Below the pieces are notes generated by a model. The model was not told the DNA's origin and made no database searches. It saw nothing but the letters and a program-made list of their open reading frames with translations. Position numbers and translations under genes: made by a program. This document shows, one piece after another, positions 1-7,834 of a stretch of 36,194 nucleotides of DNA (the first letter of the stretch is position 1; each line of letters opens with the position of its first letter). Origin of the DNA: a bacterium (GTDB lineage: Bacteria; Patescibacteriota; Doudnabacteria; UBA920; VMFF01); assembly GCA_021842385.1 (NCBI GenBank), contig JAKCAE010000009.1, forward strand, positions 1 to 36,194, in the 5' to 3' direction.

Positions 1-145
1 TCCTGTTTTTGTGAATCCAGATAGTGAAAGAAACTAAGAATATAGCCACAAGTATTTCCAGAAAATTCAGAGGAACATTTACTATTTGGAAACGGATAAC
101 ATAACTTGGGGCAAGAACAAGCAATAGACAGAGAAGATAGAACAT
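1..145 (-). CDS. O-antigen ligase/polymerase-like membrane protein, N-terminal fragment
   Basis: This is the 5' end of a minus-strand gene that runs off the left edge of the window. Translation from the ATG at 145-143 is open to the edge for 48 codons. It gives a hydrophobic start (MFYLLCLLLVLAPSYVIRF), then a second hydrophobic segment. The short hydrophobic stretch, the APSYVIRF turn and a NxPLNFLEILV-like helix resemble the N-termini of O-antigen ligase/Wzy_C-type polytopic proteins, which attach or polymerise surface polysaccharide. The family is inferred from this short piece alone. The ATG directly abuts the TAG stop of the upstream penicillin-binding protein (146-148), so the two are almost certainly co-transcribed and translationally coupled. 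A complete relative lies at 25778-27061. Confidence 0.6.
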   Translation of the reverse strand, partial: MFYLLCLLLVLAPSYVIRFQIVNVPLNFLEILVAIFLVSFTIWIHKNR

Positions 146-2662
146 CTATTTAAATCTTAATTTAATGCTAGTGTCTGCTGTGTTGCCTTTGTCATCAACC
201 GCATGTAGTGCAAAGGTATGTAGTCCAGAAGCAAGTTGTTGGGAGATTTGGAAGCTGTAAGGATCAATGTTAATACTTTGAACAAAAGAACCGTCTACGA
301 GTAAATCAACCCTGGTTATTTTGTTATTTGTATCTGGCGAAACATGGGTTTGAAGGATAAATGGGACTTGTGCGATCGTAGATCCGTCAGGGGGTGAGAC
401 TACCGTGATTGTTGGTGGACTTCCTACGTCTATCTGGTTATTTGGTAGTTCTGGGATTGGAATTTGAGGCATATCTCCTTTGGGAATATATGAGTAGCCG
501 TGAGTTATGGCCCAGGAAGCAACGGGTTGTTCCCAGGATGGATTATCAGGTCTTTCAGAATGCAAAGTTGTTAGACCTCCTGGAAGGTGCAGGTCGTCGT
601 ATTCTTTTGGTACAGAAAAGTTTGCAAAAACATCAGTTTTTGTAGCTGTGGTGTATGCACCAGGAAGTTTTCCGGAGAGTGCATCCACTGTTATGTTTTG
701 AATGCCATCAGGGATTGGAAAATCTTCTGCTGGAGTGTCTTTTAATGCTTCTGTCATAAATTGTTTCCAGATTGGCGCTGCTGTTATTACAGCATCTGTC
801 TTCATTAAGGTGCCGTCATTATTTCCGGTCCAGACACCGGCAACTAAAGATGGGGTAAATCCAACAGTCCAGCCATCATGAAAGTTTTGTGTGGTTCCTG
901 TTTTGGCAGCAACGGTTCTTCCTGGAAGCGTTAAATATACCGAGCTTGAACCAAAAGTAAATTGCCTGGATTCATTATCGGTCATGATGCTTATTAATTC
1001 ATAAACACTTTGAGGATCTAAAACTTCTTTGCTTTGATCTTTGTATTCTTCTAAAACATTTCCGTTAGCATCCTCTATTTTCAAGATCCCGGCAGTGTCG
1101 TGGTGTACCCCCTCGTTTGCAAACGTTGCGTAACCGCTGACATGATCGACTAATGTTACTTCACACCCCCCAAGAACTAAAGACAAACCACAATCTTTTA
1201 ACGGACTGGTAATGCCAACATCACGCATTGTTTGTATGGCATTATCAACTCCTATTAAATCAAGAGTTTTAACTGCAGGAATGTTTAAAGAGCCTGCAAG
1301 AGCTTGTCGTATCGAAACAGGACCGTGAACTTGCCCGTTATAGTTTTTTGGAATGTAGTCTTTGTTACCGTATTTTCCAAAGTTTGTTTCTACATCTAAA
1401 CGCAAGGTTGCTGGAGCTTGAGAAAACTCCGGTTTAAAAGCTGTGACGTAAACATATGGTTTCATTGAAGAGCCGGCTTGTCTTAAAGAGGTTGCAACAT
1501 TAACCTCAGGCTCAAATGTGCAATTTAGGCCTGGTTTGCAACCAGTTGGAGTTGATTCTGCAAAGAAGTCCTTTGAGCCAACCATGGCTAATATTTGGCC
1601 TGTTTTAGGGTCTATGGCAACAAGTGCTGCGTTGTTTCCATTGTACGCTTTGGCATTTTTTGCGACCCCGTCTTCAATTGCTTTTTCCGCTTTTTCTTGA
1701 AGTTTTAAATCAAGGGTTGTTGTTATCTTTAATCCTCCGCTTTCAAGGTTGGCGTCCCCGTATTTTGCTGTTATATAGCTTTGGATATATTGGACAAAGT
1801 GTGGAGCAAGCATTCTGTTTCTTATCTTTTGGAAAACAACAACTTCGCTTTTTGCTTGGTTGTATTGTTCTTCTGTAATGTATCCTTGTTTTTTCATTTC
1901 AGAAAGAACAGTGTTTTTTCGCGCATCTAGAGCATCTCTGTGGCTGCCGTTTGGTTGGTAGTAACTTGGTGATTGTGGCAAAGCCGCCATGTATGCTGCT
2001 TCAGCAAGATCAAGATCTTTCGCATGTTTATTAAAATATGTTTGAGCAGCAGCTTCAATACCATAGGCATTGCTGCCGTACGGTATTTCGTTAAGGTATA
2101 GTTTTAAAATATCATCTTTGGTAAACCTTTCATTGATTTCAATTGAAAGTATAATCTCCTTTATTTTTCTGGACCAGGTTTTCTCTCTTGTTAAGATCGC
2201 ATTTCTGACAAACTGTTGGGTAATGGTGCTGCCTCCTTGAGCTTTGCTGCCAGAAACAAGGTTTATCAAAACAGAACGCATTATTCCTTTTAGATTAATA
2301 CCACTTTCGTTGTAGAAGTCTTTGTCTTCTATGGCAATGGTTGCGTTTCTGACAAAGTCGTTCATTTCAGAGTAAGGAATGAGGGTGCGTTTGTATTCGC
2401 CGTGAACTTCATAGAGGAGGTCTCCGTCCCTGGACAGGATTTTTGTTGATTGAGCAACCTGTCTTGTTAAAAGGCGGTTTGGATCAGGTAAGTCCTTGGA
2501 ATACCAAACGAAAAGAAAGGCGATAGTTGCAAAACCCAAGGCCATAAGGCGTACTATCCAGGTCCAAAAACGTTTTGTTTTTATTAGGGTTTTTAGTTTT
2601 TTGAAGAAACCAACGCCTTTTTTTACATAGTTTTGGGGTCGGTAGTAGTTTATTTTGTTCAT
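146..2662 (-). CDS. mrcA: Class A penicillin-binding protein (bifunctional transglycosylase/transpeptidase) with C-terminal Ig-like domain
   Basis: The product (838 residues) polymerises lipid II and cross-links peptidoglycan at the membrane. A basic cytoplasmic stretch precedes one transmembrane helix at about 36-53. The GT51 domain follows, with catalytic Glu112 in IEDKDF and the GGSTITQQ motif at 143-150. The transpeptidase domain has the nucleophile Ser398 in SSMK (398-401), SLN at 458-460 and KTGT at 587-590, so both active sites look intact. After about residue 750 comes a Pro-rich linker and an Ig/Big-like beta domain beginning near PPTITVVSPPDGS, which probably acts outside the cell. 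The start ATG lies 6 nt after a TATAAT box (2669-2674 in plus coordinates), so the mRNA is probably leaderless. The stop touches the next gene's ATG. Confidence 0.95.
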   Translation of the reverse strand: MNKINYYRPQNYVKKGVGFFKKLKTLIKTKRFWTWIVRLMALGFATIAFLFVWYSKDLPDPNRLLTRQVAQSTKILSRDGDLLYEVHGEYKRTLIPYSEMNDFVRNATIAIEDKDFYNESGINLKGIMRSVLINLVSGSKAQGGSTITQQFVRNAILTREKTWSRKIKEIILSIEINERFTKDDILKLYLNEIPYGSNAYGIEAAAQTYFNKHAKDLDLAEAAYMAALPQSPSYYQPNGSHRDALDARKNTVLSEMKKQGYITEEQYNQAKSEVVVFQKIRNRMLAPHFVQYIQSYITAKYGDANLESGGLKITTTLDLKLQEKAEKAIEDGVAKNAKAYNGNNAALVAIDPKTGQILAMVGSKDFFAESTPTGCKPGLNCTFEPEVNVATSLRQAGSSMKPYVYVTAFKPEFSQAPATLRLDVETNFGKYGNKDYIPKNYNGQVHGPVSIRQALAGSLNIPAVKTLDLIGVDNAIQTMRDVGITSPLKDCGLSLVLGGCEVTLVDHVSGYATFANEGVHHDTAGILKIEDANGNVLEEYKDQSKEVLDPQSVYELISIMTDNESRQFTFGSSSVYLTLPGRTVAAKTGTTQNFHDGWTVGFTPSLVAGVWTGNNDGTLMKTDAVITAAPIWKQFMTEALKDTPAEDFPIPDGIQNITVDALSGKLPGAYTTATKTDVFANFSVPKEYDDLHLPGGLTTLHSERPDNPSWEQPVASWAITHGYSYIPKGDMPQIPIPELPNNQIDVGSPPTITVVSPPDGSTIAQVPFILQTHVSPDTNNKITRVDLLVDGSFVQSINIDPYSFQISQQLASGLHTFALHAVDDKGNTADTSIKLRFK

Positions 2663-2668
2663 ACAGGG

Positions 2669-2674
2669 ATTATA
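2669..2674 (-). promoter_or_regulatory. -10 box of the PBP gene, leaderless spacing
   Basis: On the minus strand TATAAT is followed by six bases (CCCTGT) and then the ATG of the PBP gene. Initiation at the usual 6-7 nt after the -10 box would put the transcript's first base at the A of the ATG. No convincing -35 hexamer was found. Confidence 0.6.
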
Positions 2675-2692
2675 TCTTAGATGCTTAAAAGT

Positions 2693-2701
2693 TGCTATAA
2701 T
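2693..2701 (+). promoter_or_regulatory. Extended -10 promoter of tyrS, leaderless spacing
   Basis: TGCTATAAT is a perfect extended -10 element. Six bases separate it from the tyrS ATG at 2708, so the predicted transcription start coincides with the start codon. It lies back to back with the PBP -10 box in a divergent region of under 50 bp. Confidence 0.7.
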
Positions 2702-2707
2702 ATCTGC

Positions 2708-3880
2708 ATGAAAACAGATATAAACGAAATATTAACCCGCGGTGTTAATGAGATAATTGACCCGGTCAGTTTAAAGAAACGTTTAAGCGGCAAAAAGAAA
2801 CTGCGTGTTAAGTTAGGTATAGATCCAACGGCAAAATCAATTCATATTGGTAGAGCTGTTGTTTTGTGGAAACTTCGGGCTTTGCAAAACGCTGGACATA
2901 AAATAGTTCTGATTATTGGTGACTTCACAGGCTTGATTGGTGATACTTCAGACAAGGATAGTGAAAGACCAATGCTTTCTACTAAGGAGGTTAAGGCAAA
3001 CATGAAGAGCTATATCTCGCAGTTTGGTAAGATTATTGATTTAAAGAAAGCTGAAATTCATTACAACTCCAAATGGCTTAAGAAACTTGGATATTTGGAG
3101 ATTGCAGAACAGGCAGATCAATTTTCTTTGCATGAGTTTGAAGCACGAGAAAATATTTCCCGAAGGATGAAAGATCAAAAACGTATCAGTTTAAGGGAAT
3201 TGCTCTATCCTTTGATGCAAGGGTATGATTCTGTTGCCATAAAGGCAGATCTGGAAGTTGGTGGAACTGATCAGCGCTTTAATTTGCTGGCAGGTCGGGT
3301 CCTACAGCGTTTTTACAAACAAACTCCCCAGGAGATTATGACCTTTGATCTATTAGAAGGAACAGACGGAAGAAAAATGAGTTCTTCTTGGGGCAATGTC
3401 ATTAACATTACAGATTCGCCAACTCAAATGTTCGGTAAAACAATGTCTATTCTGGATCGTTTAATTGTGCCTTACTTTGTGATGTGCACACCGCATATTG
3501 CTCTTTCTAAAATTGAAGCTTTAGAGAAAGATTTGAAAGCAGGAAAGCTAAATCCAAGAGATGCAAAGGCTTCTTTAGCAACAGAATTAGTGCGTTTATA
3601 TCATGGGAACAGAGCGGCAGAAAAAGCTCGTCAGGAGTTTGATAAGGTGCATAAGGACAAGGAAATACCCACGAATTTAAAGGGTTTTAAGCTAGCTGGA
3701 AGAAGCATCGTTGAGATATTAATAGGTGCTGGGCTTGCGCAAAGTAATACCATAGCTAGGCGTTTGATCGATCAGGGCGGAGTTAAAATCGACGGAAAAA
3801 CTTGTGAAAGTTATATCGCTATTGTTCCTAAAGATTCTATTGTTTCAGTTGGTAAACGAAACTTTGTAAAGATTATTTAA
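2708..3880 (+). CDS. tyrS: Tyrosyl-tRNA synthetase
   Basis: This class I aminoacyl-tRNA synthetase charges tRNA-Tyr. The 390-residue product has the HIGH-type signature as HIGR within DPTAKSIHIGRA near the N-terminus. The GDFTGLIGDTS loop binds substrate, and the KMSSS motif is in DGRKMSSSWGN. A C-terminal S4-like RNA-binding segment (ARRLIDQGGVKIDGK) ends the protein. The frame is open for nine more codons upstream, but those bases hold the promoter (TGCTATAAT at 2693-2701). The ATG at 2708 is therefore the credible start and the mRNA is probably leaderless. A bidirectional terminator follows the stop. Confidence 0.95.
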   Translation: MKTDINEILTRGVNEIIDPVSLKKRLSGKKKLRVKLGIDPTAKSIHIGRAVVLWKLRALQNAGHKIVLIIGDFTGLIGDTSDKDSERPMLSTKEVKANMKSYISQFGKIIDLKKAEIHYNSKWLKKLGYLEIAEQADQFSLHEFEARENISRRMKDQKRISLRELLYPLMQGYDSVAIKADLEVGGTDQRFNLLAGRVLQRFYKQTPQEIMTFDLLEGTDGRKMSSSWGNVINITDSPTQMFGKTMSILDRLIVPYFVMCTPHIALSKIEALEKDLKAGKLNPRDAKASLATELVRLYHGNRAAEKARQEFDKVHKDKEIPTNLKGFKLAGRSIVEILIGAGLAQSNTIARRLIDQGGVKIDGKTCESYIAIVPKDSIVSVGKRNFVKII

Positions 3881-3905
3881 AAAACAGGGCCTTAGCCCTG
3901 TTTTT
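3881..3905. terminator. Bidirectional terminator between tyrS and the ABC exporter gene
   Basis: The stem ACAGGGC/GCCCTGT has loop CTTA and is flanked by A4 on one side and T5 on the other. It can therefore end transcription from both converging genes. Confidence 0.9.
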
Positions 3906-5664
3906 ATCTTTCTGCAAATCCACCGGCTTGTATTTGCCAGAGTCTTTGGTATGTTCCTTTTTTTGCTCTAAGTAGTTCTTTGTGTTTGCCTTCCTCTGTT
4001 ATGCCCCCGTTTTCAATTACTATTATTCTATCCATATTCATAATTGTTGAAAGTCTGTGCGCAATGACAATCGTTGTTTTTCCTTGCATTAGATTTATCA
4101 TTGCATCTTGAATTAGTTTTTCAGATTCAGAATCCAGTGAAGAGGTTGCTTCATCAAGAACTAAGATCGGAGCATTTTTTAAAATTGCTCTGGCTATTGC
4201 AATTCTTTGTCTTTCTCCACCAGAGAGCTTGATCCCTCTTTCTCCGACAAAGGTATTGTATTGTTCCGGGAATTTGTTTATGAATTCGTCGCAATGCGCG
4301 AGTTTAGCTGCTTCCTTGACTTCATCATCAGTTGCATTTAACTTTCCGTACCTAATGTTCTCCATTAAGGATCTATGGAAGAGAATAGGTTCTTGAGGAA
4401 CTAGGGAAATGTTTTCTCTTAGACTTGCTTGGGTTACATTTGCGATATCTTGATCATCAATGAAGACCTTGCCTTTTTGTAGATCAAAGAATCTAAAAAT
4501 AATTCTGGTAACTGTTGATTTTCCTCCCCCGGATGGTCCTATTAAAGCCACTTTTTCTCCGGCTTTAATGTTTAGGTTAAACTTTTTGAGTACAGGACCT
4601 GTTTTTTGATAGCCGAATTCAACATCTTTGAAGCTAATGGCACCTTTTGTTATGATTAGATTTTTTGCTCCTTTTCTGTCTGTGACTTCGTGAGGATCTA
4701 GTAAGATTTCAGTCATTTCCTGTGCATCTGACATTGCTTCGTAGTATTTACGAATGTTTTTACCAAAGTTCCAGAGATGGTCAAAGAGCCCAATTATATA
4801 TATTTGAATTAAAGCAAAATCCCCTACTGTCAGATGTGCTGTTTCTCTGTATTTTATGGCGAAGAAAAAAACAAAGAATTCTAAAAGAAGCATTAACAAA
4901 GATTGGATCATTTCAGCAACACCTGCTAAAGTCCAGCTAAAGTGCTGTATTTTATACCATTTCTGTTGAAGAGCATTAAATGATTTAATTTCAAAGTCTG
5001 CGGTTCCAAACAGCTTTATATTCACATTGTTAGTAATTGTGTCTGCTAACTGTCCGGTTAGTTGACTGTCAATTTTTGACCTATCAAGATCATATTTTAG
5101 TTTGTATTCAGAAAAGAAAAATTGAAAACCGATGTAGGCAAGAGCCCAGGCTAAAACGACCAGTCCCACAACCCATTGTCTTAAGGCAAGAACAATTACA
5201 ATTATTGAAATCCTCAGAACAGTTTGAGAGATATTCCAGTAAGCAATATCAACGATCACTTCGTATGATCTGGAGAATTTGTTTACCTTTCTAACCAAAC
5301 TTCCTGCAAAGTTGTTGTTAAAAAAATTGTAAGAATGACCCTGTAAATATTTGAAACAGGTATTAGTTAAATCTTTTATGACTTTTAATTCAAAGTATTG
5401 GTTGAGGAAGGTCGCGCTTCTCCAAAAAATCCATGAGGTTAATGCAGCCAGAAGCATGTATATAAGTATGGAGAAAAGTCTCGCGGTCATTCCAGGTTGA
5501 TTTAATGCAATTTCATTGAAAAGCATTTTGTAAAGGAATGGTCTAAAAAGATCTGCAGAAACAGCAAAAATCATGGTTAGCACCATGAACCCAAAAATCC
5601 ATGGATATTTCTTAGAGTGGTCCCAAAATATTTTTATGGTTTCTTTGGTTAGATTTTTATTCAT
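3904..5664 (-). CDS. ABC exporter half-transporter (fused permease and ATPase)
   Basis: The 586-residue protein has an N-terminal type IV exporter membrane domain of about six helices (residues 20-310) and a C-terminal nucleotide-binding domain. It shows Walker A (GPSGGGKST), signature LSGGERQR, Walker B followed by DEATSSLD, and the switch histidine in AHRLSTI, so the ATPase should be active. It probably works as a homodimer. The family includes lipid, peptide and drug exporters, and the substrate cannot be told from sequence. Its ATG overlaps the 3' end of ruvC by 8 nt, which makes it the last gene of the rsmI-yebC-ruvC unit; the link with repair and translation genes looks positional rather than functional. 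Confidence 0.93.
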   Translation of the reverse strand: MNKNLTKETIKIFWDHSKKYPWIFGFMVLTMIFAVSADLFRPFLYKMLFNEIALNQPGMTARLFSILIYMLLAALTSWIFWRSATFLNQYFELKVIKDLTNTCFKYLQGHSYNFFNNNFAGSLVRKVNKFSRSYEVIVDIAYWNISQTVLRISIIVIVLALRQWVVGLVVLAWALAYIGFQFFFSEYKLKYDLDRSKIDSQLTGQLADTITNNVNIKLFGTADFEIKSFNALQQKWYKIQHFSWTLAGVAEMIQSLLMLLLEFFVFFFAIKYRETAHLTVGDFALIQIYIIGLFDHLWNFGKNIRKYYEAMSDAQEMTEILLDPHEVTDRKGAKNLIITKGAISFKDVEFGYQKTGPVLKKFNLNIKAGEKVALIGPSGGGKSTVTRIIFRFFDLQKGKVFIDDQDIANVTQASLRENISLVPQEPILFHRSLMENIRYGKLNATDDEVKEAAKLAHCDEFINKFPEQYNTFVGERGIKLSGGERQRIAIARAILKNAPILVLDEATSSLDSESEKLIQDAMINLMQGKTTIVIAHRLSTIMNMDRIIVIENGGITEEGKHKELLRAKKGTYQRLWQIQAGGFAER

Positions 5665-6130
5665 TTTTTTTAAATCCTGCGCAGAGGGCTATTGCTAGAG
5701 CGTCAGCAGCATCGTCTGGTTTAGGCAATGATTTTAAATTGAATGTTTTTTGAACCATTAGCTGAACCTGTTTTTTTTCTGCTTTGCCATAACCACAGAT
5801 TATTGATTTAACTTGTAGAGGAGTAAATTCAAGTAGTTTAACCCTTTTTTGCTGTAAAGTTAAAAGCACAACCCCTCTTGCTTGAGAAACAGTCATTGCG
5901 GTTTTTGCGTTATTTTCAAAGTAAAGTTTCTCTACGCCAGCAACTTCAGGTTTGTATTTGGTTATTATTTTTGCAAGATCTCTTTGAACTTCCAAGAGCC
6001 TTTCTGAGTCAGTTTTTGTTTTTTTGGTTGAGATTATTCCAAAGTCAATTATTTCAAAGTTGTTTTTTTGTTTTTTGATCAAGGCATAACCTGTTGTGGC
6101 TGTGCCTGGATCTATACCCAGTATTGTCAT
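5657..6130 (-). CDS. ruvC: Holliday junction resolvase RuvC
   Basis: RuvC cuts Holliday junctions symmetrically at the end of recombinational repair. The 157-residue product starts MTILGIDPGTATTGYA, a canonical RuvC N-terminus. Catalytic acidic residues can be placed at Asp7, Glu67 (GVEKLYF), Asp140 and Asp143 (KPDDAADALA). The frame is open for 36 more codons upstream, but that stretch overlaps the end of yebC and does not look like RuvC, so 6130 is chosen. ruvA and ruvB are not in the window. The order yebC-ruvC is common in bacteria. The ORF overlaps the downstream ABC gene by 8 nt. Confidence 0.93.
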   Translation of the reverse strand: MTILGIDPGTATTGYALIKKQKNNFEIIDFGIISTKKTKTDSERLLEVQRDLAKIITKYKPEVAGVEKLYFENNAKTAMTVSQARGVVLLTLQQKRVKLLEFTPLQVKSIICGYGKAEKKQVQLMVQKTFNLKSLPKPDDAADALAIALCAGFKKNE

Positions 6131-6137
6131 ATGTTTG

Positions 6138-6848
6138 TTAAAGATTTGCTGAGGTGTGTACTGCAACAACATCTTCATCATCTGAAAGCGCATCAAAGAG
6201 CTTTTGAACCGCAGGAATTTGTTCTGAAGCCAAATCAACTCCCTGTGAGGATTCCATAATGATTTCTGCTTGTGCTATTTTCGCACCTTTTTCTGTTAAT
6301 GTGTTTTTTATTCTCTCGAGATCTTCTGGTTTGGTGTATATTTCAAGACCTTCTGCTGATTCCCTGACATCATCAGCTCCCGCATCAATTGCAGTCAATT
6401 CAATGTTTGTTAAATCACTGGTTCTTTCTACTAGTATTTGTCCTTTAGTCTGAAACTGCCAAGCAACAGAACCGGGTTGCCCGATGTTTCCGCCGTTTTT
6501 TGTAAAAATAGTACGAATGTTTTGGAATGTTCTGTTAGGATTATCACTTGCTGCTTCAACAATGAAAGCTGTTGCAGAAGGACCATATCCTTCGTATTGC
6601 AGAGTTTGGATATTGCCTGCATCAGCTCCAGACGCTTTTTTTATTGCCCGCTCAATGTTGTCGTTAGGCATTGCGTTTTCGCGAGCTTTTTGGATAGCTA
6701 GGCGCAGCTTAAAGTTGGTGTCAGGGCTTGCTCCGTTTTTAGCAGCAATGGTAATTTGTTTTGAAAGTTTGGAAAAAAGCGCTCCTTTTTTTACATCAGC
6801 AGCTCCTTTAGTTCTTTTGATCTGAGCCCATTTAGAATGTCCGGACAT
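6138..6848 (-). CDS. yebC: YebC/PmpR family protein
   Basis: The 236-residue protein begins MSGHSKWAQIKRTKGAAD, the family signature. It continues with NMPNDNIERAIKKASG-like and YEGYGPSATAFIVE segments and is close to the usual length of about 240. YebC family members are cytoplasmic; they have been described as DNA-binding regulators and, more recently, as factors that relieve ribosome stalling. The gene sits 1 nt downstream of rsmI and 7 nt upstream of ruvC, so it belongs to the same transcript. Confidence 0.95.
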   Translation of the reverse strand: MSGHSKWAQIKRTKGAADVKKGALFSKLSKQITIAAKNGASPDTNFKLRLAIQKARENAMPNDNIERAIKKASGADAGNIQTLQYEGYGPSATAFIVEAASDNPNRTFQNIRTIFTKNGGNIGQPGSVAWQFQTKGQILVERTSDLTNIELTAIDAGADDVRESAEGLEIYTKPEDLERIKNTLTEKGAKIAQAEIIMESSQGVDLASEQIPAVQKLFDALSDDEDVVAVHTSANL

Positions 6849-6849
6849 A

Positions 6850-7515
6850 TTATTTGAAACTTACTAGTACAGTTATTTCTCCCTTTATATTACCTCTTGC
6901 TTGCAGTTTGTTTAAGACCTCTGCAGCTGTTCCTCTGATGAATTCTTCGTGGAGTTTAGTTAATTCTCGGGCTACCACAACTTTTGCACCTGGCCAAGAG
7001 TTTGCAATGAAGCCAACACTTTTTATTATCCGATGCGGCGATTCATAGAAAATGATGGTTGCTTCTAAGTCTTCCGCGCTTTTCAACTCATTGGTAAATT
7101 TTATCTCAGTCTTTGGGACAAAGCCCAAGAATATGAATTTGTCAGTTGGTAATCCTGATGCACAAAGTGCCGTTATTGCAGCATTAGGACCTGGTATTGG
7201 TGTTATTTCTATTCCTCTATCAACTGCTTCTCGCACGATTCTAAATCCTGGGTCTGAGATGCCCGGCGTACCGGCGTCACTTAAAAGAACAGCTTTTTTT
7301 CCATGCAACTCTTTTAAAATTATTGGCAATTTTTGTTGTTCGTTGTGTTCAGCGAATTGAATAAATTTTTTTGAAGGTATATTTAGGTACTCGAAAAGAC
7401 GTTTTGAGTATGATGGATTTTCTGCGATGACTAGATCACATTCAGCAAGGGTCTGTTTTGCTCTTTCAGAAAGGTCTGAAAGGTTTCCTATTGGGGTTGA
7501 AAGTATGTAGAGCAT
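6850..7515 (-). CDS. rsmI: 16S rRNA 2'-O-methyltransferase RsmI
   Basis: RsmI uses SAM to methylate the ribose of C1402 in the 16S rRNA decoding centre. The 221-residue tetrapyrrole-methylase fold shows the N-terminal STPIGNLSDLSERA motif, LLSDAGTPGISDPG (SAM binding) and PIPGPNAAITALCASGLPTD. The protein is short because it lacks the C-terminal extension of the E. coli enzyme. The motif that usually reads AEDTR is AENPS here (around residue 32). An extended -10 (TGCTAAAAT) lies about 20 nt upstream at 7537-7545, so the gene has a promoter separate from the ncRNA further upstream. Confidence 0.92.
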   Translation of the reverse strand: MLYILSTPIGNLSDLSERAKQTLAECDLVIAENPSYSKRLFEYLNIPSKKFIQFAEHNEQQKLPIILKELHGKKAVLLSDAGTPGISDPGFRIVREAVDRGIEITPIPGPNAAITALCASGLPTDKFIFLGFVPKTEIKFTNELKSAEDLEATIIFYESPHRIIKSVGFIANSWPGAKVVVARELTKLHEEFIRGTAAEVLNKLQARGNIKGEITVLVSFK

Positions 7516-7536
7516 TGTTTTATGTTTACCACTTGT

Positions 7537-7545
7537 ATTTTAGCA
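7537..7545 (-). promoter_or_regulatory. Extended -10 promoter of the rsmI-yebC-ruvC-ABC unit
   Basis: On the minus strand TGCTAAAAT ends 21 nt before the rsmI ATG, giving a predicted leader of about 15 nt. It lies downstream of the terminator-like hairpin at 7579-7610, so the operon need not depend on read-through from the ncRNA promoter. Confidence 0.5.
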
Positions 7546-7569
7546 GGAAGTGTAAGTTTAGTCAGTTTT

Positions 7570-7754
7570 TATTAGCAAAACAAAACTCCCCCAGTAAGGA
7601 GAGTTCTGTTGAAAAGTTCCACTCAAAGAGCTATTTTACTATTGCAATGCACTTATCGCAATTAATAATGTTAGTTAAGCTAACATTTTGTTTTTATATT
7701 CTATTGTATTTTATTTTTGTTTCAATTCACCTCGCGGCGAATTTGAACTTTTCT
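7570..7754 (-). ncRNA. Candidate independent structured small RNA (about 180 nt)
   Basis: No protein gene covers this space. Read on the minus strand, a consensus promoter (7761-7789) predicts a 5' end at about 7754-7753. The first nine transcribed bases, GAAAAGUUC (7753-7745), are perfectly complementary to GAACUUUUC at 7619-7611, so the RNA closes on itself. Three hairpins lie inside: 7721-7747, with a GCGA (GNRA) tetraloop and one bulged A (its outer pairs share three bases with the closing helix); 7667-7687, 8 bp; and 7641-7662, 5 bp. Directly after the closing helix comes a 13-bp hairpin (7610-7579, two G-U pairs) running into a U-rich tract, as expected of an intrinsic terminator. The G-U pairs form only on the minus strand. 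I do not recognise it as 6S, SRP, RNase P or tmRNA. It could instead be a long leader of rsmI. Confidence 0.6.
7579..7610 (-). terminator. Terminator-like hairpin of the candidate small RNA
   Basis: On the minus strand the arms form 13 pairs including two G-U wobbles, around a six-base loop. They are followed by an imperfect U-rich tract (UUUUGUUUUG, overlapping the 3' arm). The plus-strand version has two mismatches, which supports minus-strand function. Confidence 0.6.
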
Positions 7755-7760
7755 GTTACT

Positions 7761-7789
7761 ATTATATCAGAAAAAAGCTTCTTGGTCAA
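7761..7789 (-). promoter_or_regulatory. Near-consensus sigma-70-type promoter of the candidate small RNA
   Basis: On the minus strand: TTGACC (7789-7784), a 17-bp spacer, then TATAAT (7766-7761). It is among the best promoters in the window, yet no ORF starts until rsmI about 240 nt away. Confidence 0.75.
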
Positions 7790-7802
7790 CAGTTTGTCTC
7801 GG

Positions 7803-7811
7803 TGATATACT
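7803..7811 (+). promoter_or_regulatory. Extended -10 promoter of the 7835 membrane-protein gene
   Basis: TGATATACT is an extended -10 box that places the transcription start about 17 nt before the ATG at 7835. There is no Shine-Dalgarno sequence in the short leader. Confidence 0.55.
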
Positions 7812-7834
7812 AATTTTGAAATTAAATTAAATAT

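Noticed and set aside
7570-7754. Identification of the candidate RNA as 6S, SRP, RNase P or tmRNA
   Set aside because: 6S is one long irregular hairpin with a central bubble; the others have conserved sequences not seen here. The identity is left open.
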